Shown here: piece after piece, positions 21,824-31,023 of the stretch | Numbering within the stretch: position 1 is the stretch's first letter | Layout: every line of letters starts with the position of its first letter | Assembly (NCBI GenBank): GCA_003164715.1 | Contig: PLTZ01000050.1 | Location: forward strand, 1 to 57,109 | Direction: 5' to 3' | DNA length: 57,109 bases | DNA from: Opitutaceae bacterium | GTDB lineage: Bacteria; Verrucomicrobiota; Verrucomicrobiia; Opitutales; Opitutaceae | Made by a program: the position numbers and the translations under genes | Notes under the pieces: model-generated | The model's input: only the letters and a program-made list of their open reading frames with translations | Told to the model about the DNA's origin: nothing | The model's database searches: none

Positions 21824-22155
21824 AAAAGGGTTCGGTGTGAGGCGCGCCCCGCGCCGAGCTCATCGAAGGCCTTCGACGGGGCGCCCACGGAGCCCAATGC
21901 GTGGGCCACGCCCGAATGCCAGGGCGCCGCTGAAGCCATTTGCGGGTTATGACCAGGAATCGACACGACGCGCGAGGCCGCCGCCCGACGCGCAAATTGG
22001 AAACTCTCGCGGGAAAGCATGTGCTTGTAGCGGCCGATCCCGAGTTTCATCTTGGTGTCCAGGCCGCGATCTTGGCCGACCGGCACCTCATGAGCAAGGA
22101 TGCGCCTTGGCAGCCGTTCCGGCGTTGTTGCAGCCAATTCCCAATAGATACTGCC
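21824..22155. promoter_or_regulatory. Divergent region with a 14-base perfect palindrome
   Basis: This region separates the homocysteine methyltransferase (minus) from the DUF4038 glycosidase (plus). TCGAAGGCCTTCGA at 21863-21876 is a perfect palindrome, 40 bases upstream of the methyltransferase ATG, and a plausible operator. The 21940-22155 part reads as an upstream extension of the glycosidase frame but lacks family homology. Confidence 0.35.
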
Positions 22156-23523
22156 ATGAAGGCACTCCTCCGCACAGCCGCGGGCGCTCTGCAAACCCCG
22201 CGCCTCTCCCGTCGCCAATGCTGGCGTCTCGTCGTCTGCGTCGCCGCACTGGCAGGCGAAGCCCTGGCCCAGCCAGCCGACGCCGACGCGCCGTTTCGCA
22301 TAAGCGGAAACCACCGCTATCTGGTCGACCGCCACGAGGTCCCCTTCCTGTTGCAGGGGGATGCCGCTTGGTCCCTGGTCGCAAACCTCTCGAATGAGGA
22401 TGCGGAAATCTACCTCAAAAATCGACACGCCAAGGGCTTCAACGCGATCCTGGTCAACCTGATCGAACATAAGTTCGCCAAGAACGCGCCACGGAACATC
22501 TTCGGCGACGCGCCGTTTTCCGGAGCAACCGACTTCTCGGCGCCTAACGAGAAGTACTTCAAGCACGCCGACTGGGTGATCCAGAAGGCGGCAGAGAACG
22601 GCCTTGTGGTGCTGTTGGCCCCGGTCTACCTCGGCTACCCGGGCCTGGACGAGGGCTTCTACGATGAGGTCATGGCCAACGGGCCCGAGAAGTGCCTGGC
22701 CTATGGCCGCTTTCTTGGCCAGCGGTACCGGAGCTTCGACAACATAATCTGGGTGATGGGGGGAGACCGCGACCCCGGGCCGGCCCGGGAGAACGTCGAC
22801 ATGGTCGCCTACGGAATCCGTGAGTCCGACCGGCGCCATCTGATGACCGCACACTGCCACAGCGATGCCGCCCCGGCGGAGCAATATCCCGGTTCGTGGC
22901 TCGAGGTCAGCACCTCGTACGCCTACGAGATCGTCCATCTTCGCCTCACCTGGGACTATGAACGAAAGCCGGCGATGCCGCTCTTTCTCATCGAATCCAT
23001 CTATGAGGGGGAGCACAATTCATCGGAGCTGCAGATCCGCCGTCAGGCCTATTGGTCCGTGCTCTGCGGCGAGTTCGGCCATGTGATGGGCAACTATCCG
23101 ATCTGGTCCTTCAACCCGGGTTGGCAGGCCGCGCTGGAGTCGCCGGGGTCGACCGCGCTCATGCACTGGGGTCGGTTGTTCCGCTCACGGCCGTGGTTCG
23201 AGCTGGTGCCCGACAAGGACCACAAGATCGTGACCGCGGGTCTCGGGGAATTCTGGGGGCTCGACTACCTGACCGCGGCGGCCACCCCGGACGGCGGCAC
23301 TGCCATGGCCTACCTGCCAAGCAACCGCACCATCACGGTCGACCTTTCGCAGCTGGCAAAGGGACACGCTAAGGCTTGGTGGTACAATCCCCGCACGGGC
23401 GGCGCCGTGGAGGCCGGCTCCTTCGCCACCAACGGCGCCGTGCAGTTCACCCCGCCGTCGGATGGCGACTGGGTGATCGTGCTGGATGACGCCTCAAAGC
23501 GCCTTCCCGCGCCAGGTTCGTAG
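22156..23523 (+). CDS. Secreted DUF4038 (apiosidase-like) glycoside hydrolase
   Basis: A 455-residue exported enzyme with a signal peptide (residues 1-39, ending GEALA-QP). The DUF4038 TIM barrel follows: [20 protein letters not shown], then [20 protein letters not shown] and [12 protein letters not shown]. The barrel end [14 protein letters not shown] carries a Glu suited to the nucleophile role. The last 90 residues ([18 protein letters not shown] to VIVLDD) are the small beta-domain usually named putative collagen-binding. Characterised DUF4038 proteins include GH140 apiosidases acting on rhamnogalacturonan II; the substrate here is inferred. ATG 22156 was chosen because the signal peptide starts there; a start at 21940 is in frame. 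Confidence 0.85.
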   Translation: MKALLRTAAGALQTPRLSRRQCWRLVVCVAALAGEALAQPADADAPFRISGNHRYLVDRHEVPFLLQGDAAWSLVANLSNEDAEIYLKNRHAKGFNAILVNLIEHKFAKNAPRNIFGDAPFSGATDFSAPNEKYFKHADWVIQKAAENGLVVLLAPVYLGYPGLDEGFYDEVMANGPEKCLAYGRFLGQRYRSFDNIIWVMGGDRDPGPARENVDMVAYGIRESDRRHLMTAHCHSDAAPAEQYPGSWLEVSTSYAYEIVHLRLTWDYERKPAMPLFLIESIYEGEHNSSELQIRRQAYWSVLCGEFGHVMGNYPIWSFNPGWQAALESPGSTALMHWGRLFRSRPWFELVPDKDHKIVTAGLGEFWGLDYLTAAATPDGGTAMAYLPSNRTITVDLSQLAKGHAKAWWYNPRTGGAVEAGSFATNGAVQFTPPSDGDWVIVLDDASKRLPAPGS

Positions 23524-23603
23524 CCCGACCCGGCCAGAGCATCTCCGGTCCCGGCCAGCTTTCGGCCTGCATCCCTTCAAAGACTCGTCCACGCTCGTCG
23601 GCC

Positions 23604-23979
23604 ATGAAGTCCCACCGAAAGGAACTCTGGTTCGAGGTGCCGCGCCGGCGCCAGCTGATCAACATCACCCCTGAGGTCGAGGCCGCGCTGGCAGAAAGCC
23701 AGATCAGGGAGGGAATCTGCCTCGTGAATGCGATGCACATTTCCGCGTCCGTCTTCATCAACGACGACGAATCGGGCCTCCATGCCGACATCGAGAAGTG
23801 GCTGGAGAAGCTCGCGCCGGAGAAGCTCGCGCCGGAGAAGCCGCACGATCATGGGCCGCGAGGTGGTCGTCGCCGTGACGGGGGGAAGGCTCGATTTCGG
23901 GCCCTGGGAACAGATCTTCTACGGGGAATTCGACGGAAAGCGCCGAAAGCGCGTCCTGGTCAAGATCATCGGGGAATAA
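23604..23979 (+). pseudogene. YjbQ/UPF0047 gene broken by internal deletion and frameshift
   Basis: The frame from ATG 23604 is a faithful YjbQ (UPF0047, thiamine-phosphate-synthase-like) N-terminus: [38 protein letters not shown] and the [11 protein letters not shown] helix. Then GAGAAGCTCGCGCCG occurs twice in tandem (23805-23834), followed by a jump: the family C-terminus [20 protein letters not shown] and [19 protein letters not shown] is present but in the +1 frame, ending at TAA 23979. The usual middle part (about 25 residues with the NADAHLKRQ region) is missing. Deletion plus frameshift destroy the product; both ends are otherwise well kept, so the loss is recent. Confidence 0.85.
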
Positions 23980-23999
23980 TCTGCGCCGGCACGGCGGAA

Positions 24000-24350
24000 T
24001 CACCGGCCACCAGAGTCATTTGCCCCCTTCGCGGTCTCGCAGGCGTGCAGCAGCAGATTGGTGACAGGGTAGCCGAGCGAGCGGTGGCCCCACGGGCTCC
24101 ATTCAAGCCATAGCGTGGACGACGTGACCGGCCAGTAGGCGACCGGCTCGCCCGTGAACCAGAAGCGGCGCAGTCCGTCCGCAGCCCTGATCAGAGGGTT
24201 GTCGGTCAGGAACACATCGTCGTCTCAGATGAAGGCCGCCCGTCGGACGCCGGCGTAAGCGGCGAGAACCGCCGAGACTAGCAGCGCTCCGAGCGCCAGG
24301 TTCCGGGACGCCCGGCGCTCCCGCCGCCAAAACCCCGGGGCCGCCTGGGC
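24000..24350 (-). pseudogene. N-terminal remnant of a second TMTC-like gene
   Basis: Read right to left, this encodes a first membrane helix (NLALGALLVSAVLAAYAGV), then AAFI-stop-DDDVFLTDNPLI and [20 protein letters not shown], ending [20 protein letters not shown]. It aligns with the start of the intact TMTC-like protein at 16675 (FIWNDADYV and GYHVVTLLLHA). The in-frame TGA (24234-24236 region) replaces the conserved Trp before the Asp pair (TGG to TGA). The rest of the gene, about 500 residues, is absent and the frame closes at 24000. It faces the broken YjbQ gene 20 bases away, so the two wrecks may share one rearrangement. Confidence 0.8.
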
Positions 24351-24362
24351 GGCCCGAACCGT

Positions 24363-24938
24363 TCAGGGATATAGCCACTGTTCGCGCCACTCGCCGCCCT
24401 GCTGCACGCAGATGATCCGTTCATGGCGGCGGAAGGGTTTCTGCCGCCAGAACTCGATCCGGTCCGGCACCACGCGGAAACCCGACCAGAACGGGGGCCG
24501 CGGCACGGCCCCGATGTGAAAGCGGACCGCATACGCCGCGCATGCCTGCTCCAGGTCGTAATACCCCTGCATAGGGTGCGACTGCTTGGAGGCCCATGCG
24601 CCGAGCTGGCTGAGCCTGGGCCGCGTCGCGAAATAGGCGTCGGCCTCCGCGTCCGCCACGGGCTCCGTTCTCCCGCGCACCCGCACCTGGCGGCCAATCC
24701 GGTTCCAGTAGAAGCACAGCTCAGCCTTGGGATTGGAGGCGAGGTTCTCGGCCTTCGGGCTTGTCAGGTTCGTGTAGAACACGAACCCCCTCGCGTCGAC
24801 GTGCTTGAGCAGCACCATCCGCACCGCGGGATTGCCCTGGGTGTCGCTCGTGGCGAGCGCCATCGCGGTCGGCTCGGGTTCGCCGCTCTGGGTCGCTTCT
24901 TCGAGCCACTGGCTGAACTGGGCAATGGGGTCGGTCAT
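24363..24938 (-). CDS. pdxH: Pyridoxamine 5'-phosphate oxidase
   Basis: The FMN-dependent last step of pyridoxal phosphate synthesis and salvage, in the cytosol. 191 residues from ATG 24938, which gives the family-typical start MTDPIAQFSQWLEEA; an in-frame start at 25025 is less likely. RMVLLKHVDARGFVFYTN, ELCFYWNRIGRQVRVRG and the C-terminal RIEFWRQKPFRRHERI with WLYP end are diagnostic of PdxH. FMN-binding Arg/Lys and the substrate-binding Arg in the last motif are present. It is a single gene downstream of the phosphofructokinase on the same strand. Confidence 0.95.
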   Translation of the reverse strand: MTDPIAQFSQWLEEATQSGEPEPTAMALATSDTQGNPAVRMVLLKHVDARGFVFYTNLTSPKAENLASNPKAELCFYWNRIGRQVRVRGRTEPVADAEADAYFATRPRLSQLGAWASKQSHPMQGYYDLEQACAAYAVRFHIGAVPRPPFWSGFRVVPDRIEFWRQKPFRRHERIICVQQGGEWREQWLYP

Positions 24939-25048
24939 TTCTTGGCGCAGATCCTTGTCCGGACCGGGACCCGGACACCAGCACGGTTTACGGCCATTCT
25001 GCCGGGCCGGATCCGAGCCGGGCAAGCCTGGGCGAATTCCGGCGCACC

Positions 25049-26179
25049 TCAGTCACCCAGGCACGTGCTCACCGAGCGCGCCGACTGAATCCACGGATGA
25101 TCCAGCGGCACGAGCTTCAGCTTCCCCGCGACCGACGCAAGCGGCACCGGCTGGACGCTGTTGCCGCGGGCGGCGACCATGATCCCTTCTGCGCCATTGG
25201 CTATCAGGTCGACGCAGGCGGTTCCCAGGCTTGTGGCGAGAAGCCGGTCGGCGAACGACGGCGTGCCGCCGCGCTGCACGTATCCCAGGATAGTCACGCG
25301 TGCCTCGAGGCCCGTCAGCCCCTCCAGCTGCTTGGCGAGACGCAGCGTGTTGCCCGCATGCTCCGACTCCAGCTCCGCAAGCCTCAGCTTGGCGTACTCC
25401 TTCTCCTCCAGCGTGCGCGCCGCGGCCCTGCGGCGCTCCGCCGCCACGAACGAGGCGGCATCCTCGAGCGACTTGGCGCCCTCCGCCACCGCCACGATGC
25501 TGAAGTTCGTGCCGACCTTGGACCGTTTTCGTATGGCGGCCGCGATCTTCTCAAGATCGTAGGGTATCTCGGGGATCAGGATGACGTCGGCGCCCCCCGC
25601 GAGCCCGGCTCCGAGCGTCAGCCACCCGGCCCTGTGCCCCATGATCTCGGCGATGATGATGCGGTGATGGCTGTGTGCCGTGCTGTGCAGGCGATCGATG
25701 GCCTCGGTTGCTATGCCGAGGGCCGTGTTGTAGCCGATGGTCGCGTCCGTGAGGGCCACGTCGTTGTCGATCGTCTTCGGCAGGGTCACGATCCTTAGCC
25801 CCAGCTCCGCCAGGCGCATCGAATTCTTGTGGGTGCCACCTCCGCCGATGCAGACGAGCGCGTCGAGCCTGTGCGCCTTGTAGTTGCGCACGATGGCCTT
25901 CGTCATGTCGCGCTCCTTGCCTTCGATCATCATTCGGTGCGGCTTGTCGCGGCCGGTGCCAAGGACCGTCCCGCCAACCGTCAGGATGCCACTCAGGTTG
26001 TCCTTGCCCAGCTGCTCAAACGTATCCTGGGCGAGGCCGAGGAAGCCGTCACGAAACCCGAAGATCTCCCACCCATATTTCCCTATCGCGGCCTTGCCGA
26101 CCGCGCGGATCGCGGCGTTGAGGCCTGGGCTGTCGCCGCCGGCGGTTAGGATGCCGATGCGTTTGATCTGTTTCTTCAC
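25049..26179 (-). CDS. 6-phosphofructokinase family enzyme with GGGGT motif
   Basis: A 376-residue phosphofructokinase. [17 protein letters not shown] opens the nucleotide site; [12 protein letters not shown] carries the catalytic Asp; [12 protein letters not shown] and [11 protein letters not shown] bind fructose 6-phosphate. The phosphoryl-donor loop reads [10 protein letters not shown], whereas ATP enzymes have GGDGS and PPi enzymes GGDD. The Asp that holds magnesium in Escherichia coli PfkA is thus Gly. I recall this variant in a clade that is normally annotated as ATP-dependent, but the donor cannot be settled from sequence. A helical insert (residues 235-275, Ala/Arg/Glu-rich) precedes the C-terminal domain. 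The gene is divergent from GH31. Confidence 0.9.
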   Translation of the reverse strand: MKKQIKRIGILTAGGDSPGLNAAIRAVGKAAIGKYGWEIFGFRDGFLGLAQDTFEQLGKDNLSGILTVGGTVLGTGRDKPHRMMIEGKERDMTKAIVRNYKAHRLDALVCIGGGGTHKNSMRLAELGLRIVTLPKTIDNDVALTDATIGYNTALGIATEAIDRLHSTAHSHHRIIIAEIMGHRAGWLTLGAGLAGGADVILIPEIPYDLEKIAAAIRKRSKVGTNFSIVAVAEGAKSLEDAASFVAAERRRAAARTLEEKEYAKLRLAELESEHAGNTLRLAKQLEGLTGLEARVTILGYVQRGGTPSFADRLLATSLGTACVDLIANGAEGIMVAARGNSVQPVPLASVAGKLKLVPLDHPWIQSARSVSTCLGD

Positions 26180-26339
26180 GGGCGCGGTAGGGTAGTTGCG
26201 GAAGTCTAGGGACGGCGCGCCGATTGATCAATCATTGAGCTGCGGAAAATGCGCCCCCGCAAGAAAGGCCGCGCCTCCCAAAAGCCCGGCGAAGCAGACC
26301 GCCTACGGGCGCCAATGACTTTACTTCCGAGCATGGCAG

Positions 26340-29195
26340 ATGGAACATGCCGACGTGACCAATCCCCTGAGGCGACGCGCCCTCGCCCCGCTCTCGAAGC
26401 CGCCGGCGGGGCCCGGGGCGCCGGAGGGCTCCGTTCCCGGAAAGGGCGGCGATGTGCGCAAACTGCCCAACGGCGCGGAGGTTTTCGCAGGGGCGCAGAC
26501 GGTGCGGGTGCAGTTCGAGTCGGAGGCCACTGTGAGGGTGACCAAGAGCGCCACCGGCCTATTCCCCTCCCGCAGAAGCCTTATCGTCATCCCGCGCGAG
26601 ATGCCGCGGGTCGAGGTGGCGCTGTCGGCGGAGCCCGGCACGGTCGTGCTCCGCTCGGGGCGGCTGCGCGTCGCGATTTCAAGGGCAACCGGCGAGGTGT
26701 CGTACCACGACGGTTCGGGGAGCGTGCTGCTGGGGGAGGAAGGCGCCGCGTCCTTCACGCCGGCAGCGATCCCCGGTGAGACTCAGGCATGGTCGATCGA
26801 GACACGCTTCAGGCTGAGCGCGAGCGAGGGCATCTACGGCCTCGGGCAGCACCAGTCCGGACTGATGAACTACCGCAACCACACGGTGAAGCTCGTTCAG
26901 GCCAACACGCAGTCCGCAAACCCGTTTCTCGTCTCGACCCTCGGCTACGGAATCCTCTGGGACAATTACTCCAAGACCGTCTTCGCCGATACCGGGCGCA
27001 CCTGTTCCCTATGGTCGGAGGTGGCCGACGCCGTCGACTATTATTTCATCTTCGGCGGGAGCATCGACGGCGCGATCGCGGGTTACCGCGAGCTCACGGG
27101 CGCGGCGCCGCTCTACGGCCGGTGGGCCTACGGCTACTGGCAGAGCAAGGAGCACTATCAGAACCGCGACGAGGTGCTCAGCGTTGCCGCGCAGTACCGA
27201 TCGAGGGGCATCCCCGTCGACGGGATCGTCCAGGACTGGGACTACTGGGACGGCCGCGGCAACTGGAACCAGCTTTTCTTCGACGAGAAACTGTTCCCCC
27301 GCCCGGCCGAGATGATCGACATCCTTCACCGCGAGCACTTCCACTTCATGATATCCATCTGGTGCGGTTTCGGCCCGACGACGCCGGTCTACCGCGAGAT
27401 GGACGAGCGCGGCCTCCTTTATCCGACGGTCGGATGGGCGGGATTCAGGTACCTCGACCCCTACGCCCCCGCGGCGACCGACCTCTACTGGAGGCACGTG
27501 AGGGAGGGGCTCTTCAGGCACGGGGTGGACGGATGGTGGATGGATTCGACGGAGCCGGACATCGTCAACGCCGGGACAAAGGAGTCCCAGGAGTACGAGA
27601 TGAAGCGCATGGGATCGAATCGCCTCGGAACCTTCGCGAGGTACCTCAACACCTATCCGCTGCTGGCCACCGAGGCGGTTTACAGGAACCAGCGCGCCGA
27701 TACGGACAGAAAGCGGGTCTACATCCTCACGCGCTCCACCTTCGCGGGGCAACAGCGCGCGGCGGCCACGACCTGGACCGGGGACATCGGCGCGAGCTGG
27801 GAGATCTACCGTAACCAGATCCCCGCGGGGATCAACCACTGCATGTCCGGCATCCCCTACTGGACGTTCGACATCGGGGCGTTCGTCCTCGGCGGCTACG
27901 GCGGCGTCTTTGGCGACGGCGGAAAAGACCCGGCCTACCAGGAGCTCTACACGCGGATGTTCCAGCTCGGGACCTTCAGCCCCATCTTCCGCTCGCACGG
28001 ATCCGACACGCCGCGGGAGATATGGGAATTCGGCGAATTCACGGACGTCCTCATCGCCTTTGACCGACTTCGCTATCGGCTGATGCCCTATATCTACTCG
28101 AATGCGTGGAGGATCACGAGCGAGGGCTACACCCTCATGCGGGGGCTTCCCATGGACTTCCCCAACGACCGCGGCACGTACGACATCGCCGACCAGTACA
28201 TGTTCGGGCCGTCGCTCATGGTCTGCCCGGTCACGGGCTACATGCTGCACCGTCCGCCGGGAAGGAGCGTGCCGGTGGCCGCCAAGCACTTCCGCACCCC
28301 GGAGGGCGACCCTGGCCTTTCCATGACCTACTTCGGCGACGATCACTTCGGCACAGAGATCCTATCGCGGAACGAGCCGAGCGTCGACCTCGACTGGTAC
28401 AGCGGGTGGCCAAAGTTCGTCGAGGGGGAGAAATTCTCGATGCGCTGGTCGGGCCGGCTGATCCCCACCGAGACGGGACCGCATCGGTTCCACGTGAAGG
28501 CCTTCGGCCCGAAGCTCCTGGAACTCGACGGCAAGCCCCTGAGATACACCTACGCCTCCGTGGAGGCCATGACGGAGCCCGTGCAGCTCGAGGTGGGAAG
28601 GGAGTATCGCTTCACTTTTGCGACCTCAAACTCCGTGCTCGGCGCCTTCAGGGCGCAGCTCTTCTGGAAGACCCCGTCCATGCTCGCGGCCGATGTGCGG
28701 AGCGAACCGCGGTCGCAGACGCGGCCGGTCTACCTGCCCGCGGGTCGCGCGTGGTACGACTTCTGGACGGGCTTGAAGACCGCAGGGGGACAGGTCATCC
28801 GCGCGGATGCGCCGATCGAACGGATTCCGCTGCTGGTCCCCTCCGGGTCCATCATCCCCCTGGGGCCGCCCGTGCAGTACGCCGCCGAGAACCCGGGCGG
28901 CCCAATCGAGGTCCGCGTTTATCCCGGCTCGGATGCATCCTTCACCCTCTACGAGGACGAGAACGACTCCTACGACTATGAGAAGGGTGCCTATTCCACA
29001 ACGCGCTTTGACTGGAACGGCTCCCAGCGGCAGCTGAGGATCGGAGAGTGCAAGGGAGCCTATCCCGGGATGCCTTCGGCGCGCGTGTTCCGGTTCGTGA
29101 TCGTCGCCGACGGGCATGGCGTCGGCCAGGGTGTCACCGAGGACGCGGACAGGGTCGTCACCTACACCGGCCACGCCCAGACGCTCCATTTCTGA
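26340..29195 (+). CDS. Glycoside hydrolase family 31 with PA14 domain
   Basis: A 951-residue retaining alpha-glycosidase. The GH31 barrel spans about 260-600: nucleophile D402 in GWWMDSTEPDIVN and acid/base D482 in TTWTGDIGASWE. WQSKEHYQNRDEVL and GIVQDWDYWDGRG are typical of alpha-xylosidase/alpha-glucosidase relatives. A PA14-like beta-domain (about 675-790; WSGRLIPTETGPHRFHVKAF) is inserted before the distal beta-sheet. Usual annotations are alpha-xylosidase on xyloglucan or alpha-glucosidase; undecided. The ATG at 26340 gives no signal peptide, although relatives are commonly exported. The nearby GH29, DUF4038 and esterase genes suggest plant or algal glycan side-chain removal. Confidence 0.9.
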   Translation: MEHADVTNPLRRRALAPLSKPPAGPGAPEGSVPGKGGDVRKLPNGAEVFAGAQTVRVQFESEATVRVTKSATGLFPSRRSLIVIPREMPRVEVALSAEPGTVVLRSGRLRVAISRATGEVSYHDGSGSVLLGEEGAASFTPAAIPGETQAWSIETRFRLSASEGIYGLGQHQSGLMNYRNHTVKLVQANTQSANPFLVSTLGYGILWDNYSKTVFADTGRTCSLWSEVADAVDYYFIFGGSIDGAIAGYRELTGAAPLYGRWAYGYWQSKEHYQNRDEVLSVAAQYRSRGIPVDGIVQDWDYWDGRGNWNQLFFDEKLFPRPAEMIDILHREHFHFMISIWCGFGPTTPVYREMDERGLLYPTVGWAGFRYLDPYAPAATDLYWRHVREGLFRHGVDGWWMDSTEPDIVNAGTKESQEYEMKRMGSNRLGTFARYLNTYPLLATEAVYRNQRADTDRKRVYILTRSTFAGQQRAAATTWTGDIGASWEIYRNQIPAGINHCMSGIPYWTFDIGAFVLGGYGGVFGDGGKDPAYQELYTRMFQLGTFSPIFRSHGSDTPREIWEFGEFTDVLIAFDRLRYRLMPYIYSNAWRITSEGYTLMRGLPMDFPNDRGTYDIADQYMFGPSLMVCPVTGYMLHRPPGRSVPVAAKHFRTPEGDPGLSMTYFGDDHFGTEILSRNEPSVDLDWYSGWPKFVEGEKFSMRWSGRLIPTETGPHRFHVKAFGPKLLELDGKPLRYTYASVEAMTEPVQLEVGREYRFTFATSNSVLGAFRAQLFWKTPSMLAADVRSEPRSQTRPVYLPAGRAWYDFWTGLKTAGGQVIRADAPIERIPLLVPSGSIIPLGPPVQYAAENPGGPIEVRVYPGSDASFTLYEDENDSYDYEKGAYSTTRFDWNGSQRQLRIGECKGAYPGMPSARVFRFVIVADGHGVGQGVTEDADRVVTYTGHAQTLHF

Positions 29196-29198
29196 AAC

Positions 29199-29214
29199 GG
29201 AGCCGCCCGGCTCC
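29199..29214. terminator. Hairpin between convergent GH31 and SHOCT genes
   Basis: GGAGCC-GCCC-GGCTCC is a perfect 6-base stem with a 4-base loop, four bases after the GH31 stop and 24 bases before the SHOCT gene stop. It lacks a T-run. A bidirectional terminator is plausible. Confidence 0.4.
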
Positions 29215-29237
29215 CGGCTGCACTTCGGCGCAGCCCG

Positions 29238-29756
29238 TCAATTCGAGTGGCTCAGGAGCTTCTTCTTCTCCGCCTGGAATTCCTCGTCGGTGAGGATCCC
29301 CTTCTTGCGCAGGTCATCCAGCTTCACGAGCTCGCTGTAGAGTTCGTCGGTGGTCAGGTGCCTTTCCACCGGCGCCGCGGGCGCCGCCAAGTAAACGGGG
29401 CCGCCGGCAGCGGGCACGGGCGCCGCCGTGAGCTCCGGGTCGCCCGGATTCAAAGCCTTGAAGGTGATCTTCGCGAAGGCGTAGCCCAGGCCGAAGGTGG
29501 GCAACTTGTCTGTCAGCGAAACCACCTTCAGCTCCTTTCCGTGCTCGGCGCAGTAGCTGGCGGCGGCCTCATTGGCCTCGGTCCTCAGCACGTCGACGTC
29601 CCGATGCAGGGCGTTCTTGGCCTCGACCTTGATCGAGTAGGTGTTGTTTCCCAAAGGGACCACATCCCCGACGTTGTCATGCGACGAGGCATATCCGGTC
29701 AAAGCGACGCACAAACAGGACGCTGAAAGCAGCTTGCCAAGGGTTCTGGAGTTCAC
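29238..29756 (-). CDS. Exported protein with C-terminal SHOCT domain
   Basis: The C-terminal 30 residues (YSELVKLDDLRKKGILTDEE, then FQAEKKKLL) form a SHOCT domain, an oligomerisation module often at membranes. The upstream part has a signal-like segment (LGKLLSASCLCVALTGYASS) and a beta-rich central domain (GNNTYSIKVEA; AAASYCAEHGKELKVVS) seen in small envelope lipoproteins. GTG 29756 starts just before the signal; in-frame starts to 29894 give no extra homology. The expected lipobox Cys (LTGC) is Tyr here, encoded TAT, one base from a Cys codon, so it may not be lipidated. It is divergent from the GH29 gene. Confidence 0.75.
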   Translation of the reverse strand: MNSRTLGKLLSASCLCVALTGYASSHDNVGDVVPLGNNTYSIKVEAKNALHRDVDVLRTEANEAAASYCAEHGKELKVVSLTDKLPTFGLGYAFAKITFKALNPGDPELTAAPVPAAGGPVYLAAPAAPVERHLTTDELYSELVKLDDLRKKGILTDEEFQAEKKKLLSHSN

Positions 29757-29935
29757 ACGGGAAACGTCAGGACTCTTTCCACACAGGTCAATCCTTCGCT
29801 GAACCAATCCTGCGATCCGTCCGGTCCCGGGACTGTCACGGGCAACCGACCCTTTGACTTCCCTCTTCCTTGCAATCTCCGCAGTCCCGGGCAAATGCTG
29901 GCAGCCCCCCCGGCACCCCGTTGAACCCCACGCCC

Positions 29936-30979
29936 ATGAAGAATCCCCTGGTCCTTCCGCTGCTAGTCCTGTCGTCCTGCCTTGCGTCGCTGGCCGCGTC
30001 GGACACTCCGCCGGAACCGGCGCCGCCCGCGGCCCCGCTCTCGGTCCAACAGCGCGACTTCATGACGTGGCGCTTCGGGATGTTCGTCCATTTCAACCTG
30101 GCCACCTTTGCCGGCATTGACTGGGCGGGCGGCTACGAGGACCCGGGGCTGTTCAATCCGTCACGGCTCGACTGCGGGCAATGGGCGGATGCGGCCAAGG
30201 CGGCGGGCATGACCTACCTTGTCCTCACGGTGAAGCACACCGAGGGCATTGCGCTCTACCCTAGCGCGGTGACCACACGCGACATCACCATGTTCAGGAA
30301 CTTCAGGGGCGGAAAGGGGGACATCCTGCGCGAGTTCGTGAACGCGTGCCGCTCGCGCGGGCTTCATGTCGGCGTGTACTACTGTTTTCCCGGGGATTAT
30401 TCGGACGAGGCCCACAAGAACACCCCGCCGCCCGGCAAGCCGAACCTCCACGGCCTGCCTCCCGAGGCCGCCGGCGACTATGCAGGCTTCATGAAGCGCC
30501 AGCTTTCCGAGATCCTGACGAACTACGGGCCGATCGACCTGCTGTGGGTGGATCAATACGGCAACAAGTACACCCGGGAGAAGTGGCCGGAGATGCTGGC
30601 ATTCATCAGGTCGCTCCAGCCCCGGTGCCTGGTGCTGGCCAACAACGCGCATGACCTGCGCGAGTCGGACGTGCTGAGCTACGAGTACCCCTGGAAATCC
30701 GACCTACCCCGGGCGGACAACAAGCTCCCCGCGGAGGTCTGCGACACGATCCAGACCGGCGGCTACTGGTTCTGGCACGAGGTGCGGCAGCCGTCGGACC
30801 TGCAGACGGCCGCGGAAGTTGCGGCAAGAGCGGTTGAATGTAACAAGCGCAATGCCAACTACCTTCTCGACGTGCCTCCGGACCGCGACGGCCTGATTTC
30901 CGGGCCCCAGCTGGCGCGGCTTAGGGAGGTGGGCGCGCTGCTGCGGGCCAAGGAAACCATAAGCCCATCAATGCCTTAG
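29936..30979 (+). CDS. Secreted alpha-L-fucosidase (GH29)
   Basis: A 347-residue exported glycosidase. A signal peptide (MKNPLVLPLLVLSSCLASLA) starts at ATG 29936, the chosen start. GH29 motifs follow: WRFGMFVHFNLATF near residue 50, AAGMTYLVLTVKHTEGIALY, and the nucleophile D206 in DLLWVDQYGN. The family TIM barrel fits, but the usual C-terminal beta-sandwich is absent, so it is a compact form ending after the barrel (NANYLLDVPPDRDGLI). It releases alpha-linked L-fucose, for example from xyloglucan or algal fucans. Followed by hairpins at 30989 and 31024. Confidence 0.9.
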   Translation: MKNPLVLPLLVLSSCLASLAASDTPPEPAPPAAPLSVQQRDFMTWRFGMFVHFNLATFAGIDWAGGYEDPGLFNPSRLDCGQWADAAKAAGMTYLVLTVKHTEGIALYPSAVTTRDITMFRNFRGGKGDILREFVNACRSRGLHVGVYYCFPGDYSDEAHKNTPPPGKPNLHGLPPEAAGDYAGFMKRQLSEILTNYGPIDLLWVDQYGNKYTREKWPEMLAFIRSLQPRCLVLANNAHDLRESDVLSYEYPWKSDLPRADNKLPAEVCDTIQTGGYWFWHEVRQPSDLQTAAEVAARAVECNKRNANYLLDVPPDRDGLISGPQLARLREVGALLRAKETISPSMP

Positions 30980-31023
30980 AACGGGTCTGGCACACGGCAT
31001 CCGTGCCGCGGGTTCGACAATCG

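Noticed and set aside
30985-31010. TGGCAC at 30988 as a sigma-54 promoter for the exported protein at 31220
   Set aside because: There is no GC at the -12 distance. The sequence is better explained as part of a hairpin after the fucosidase gene.
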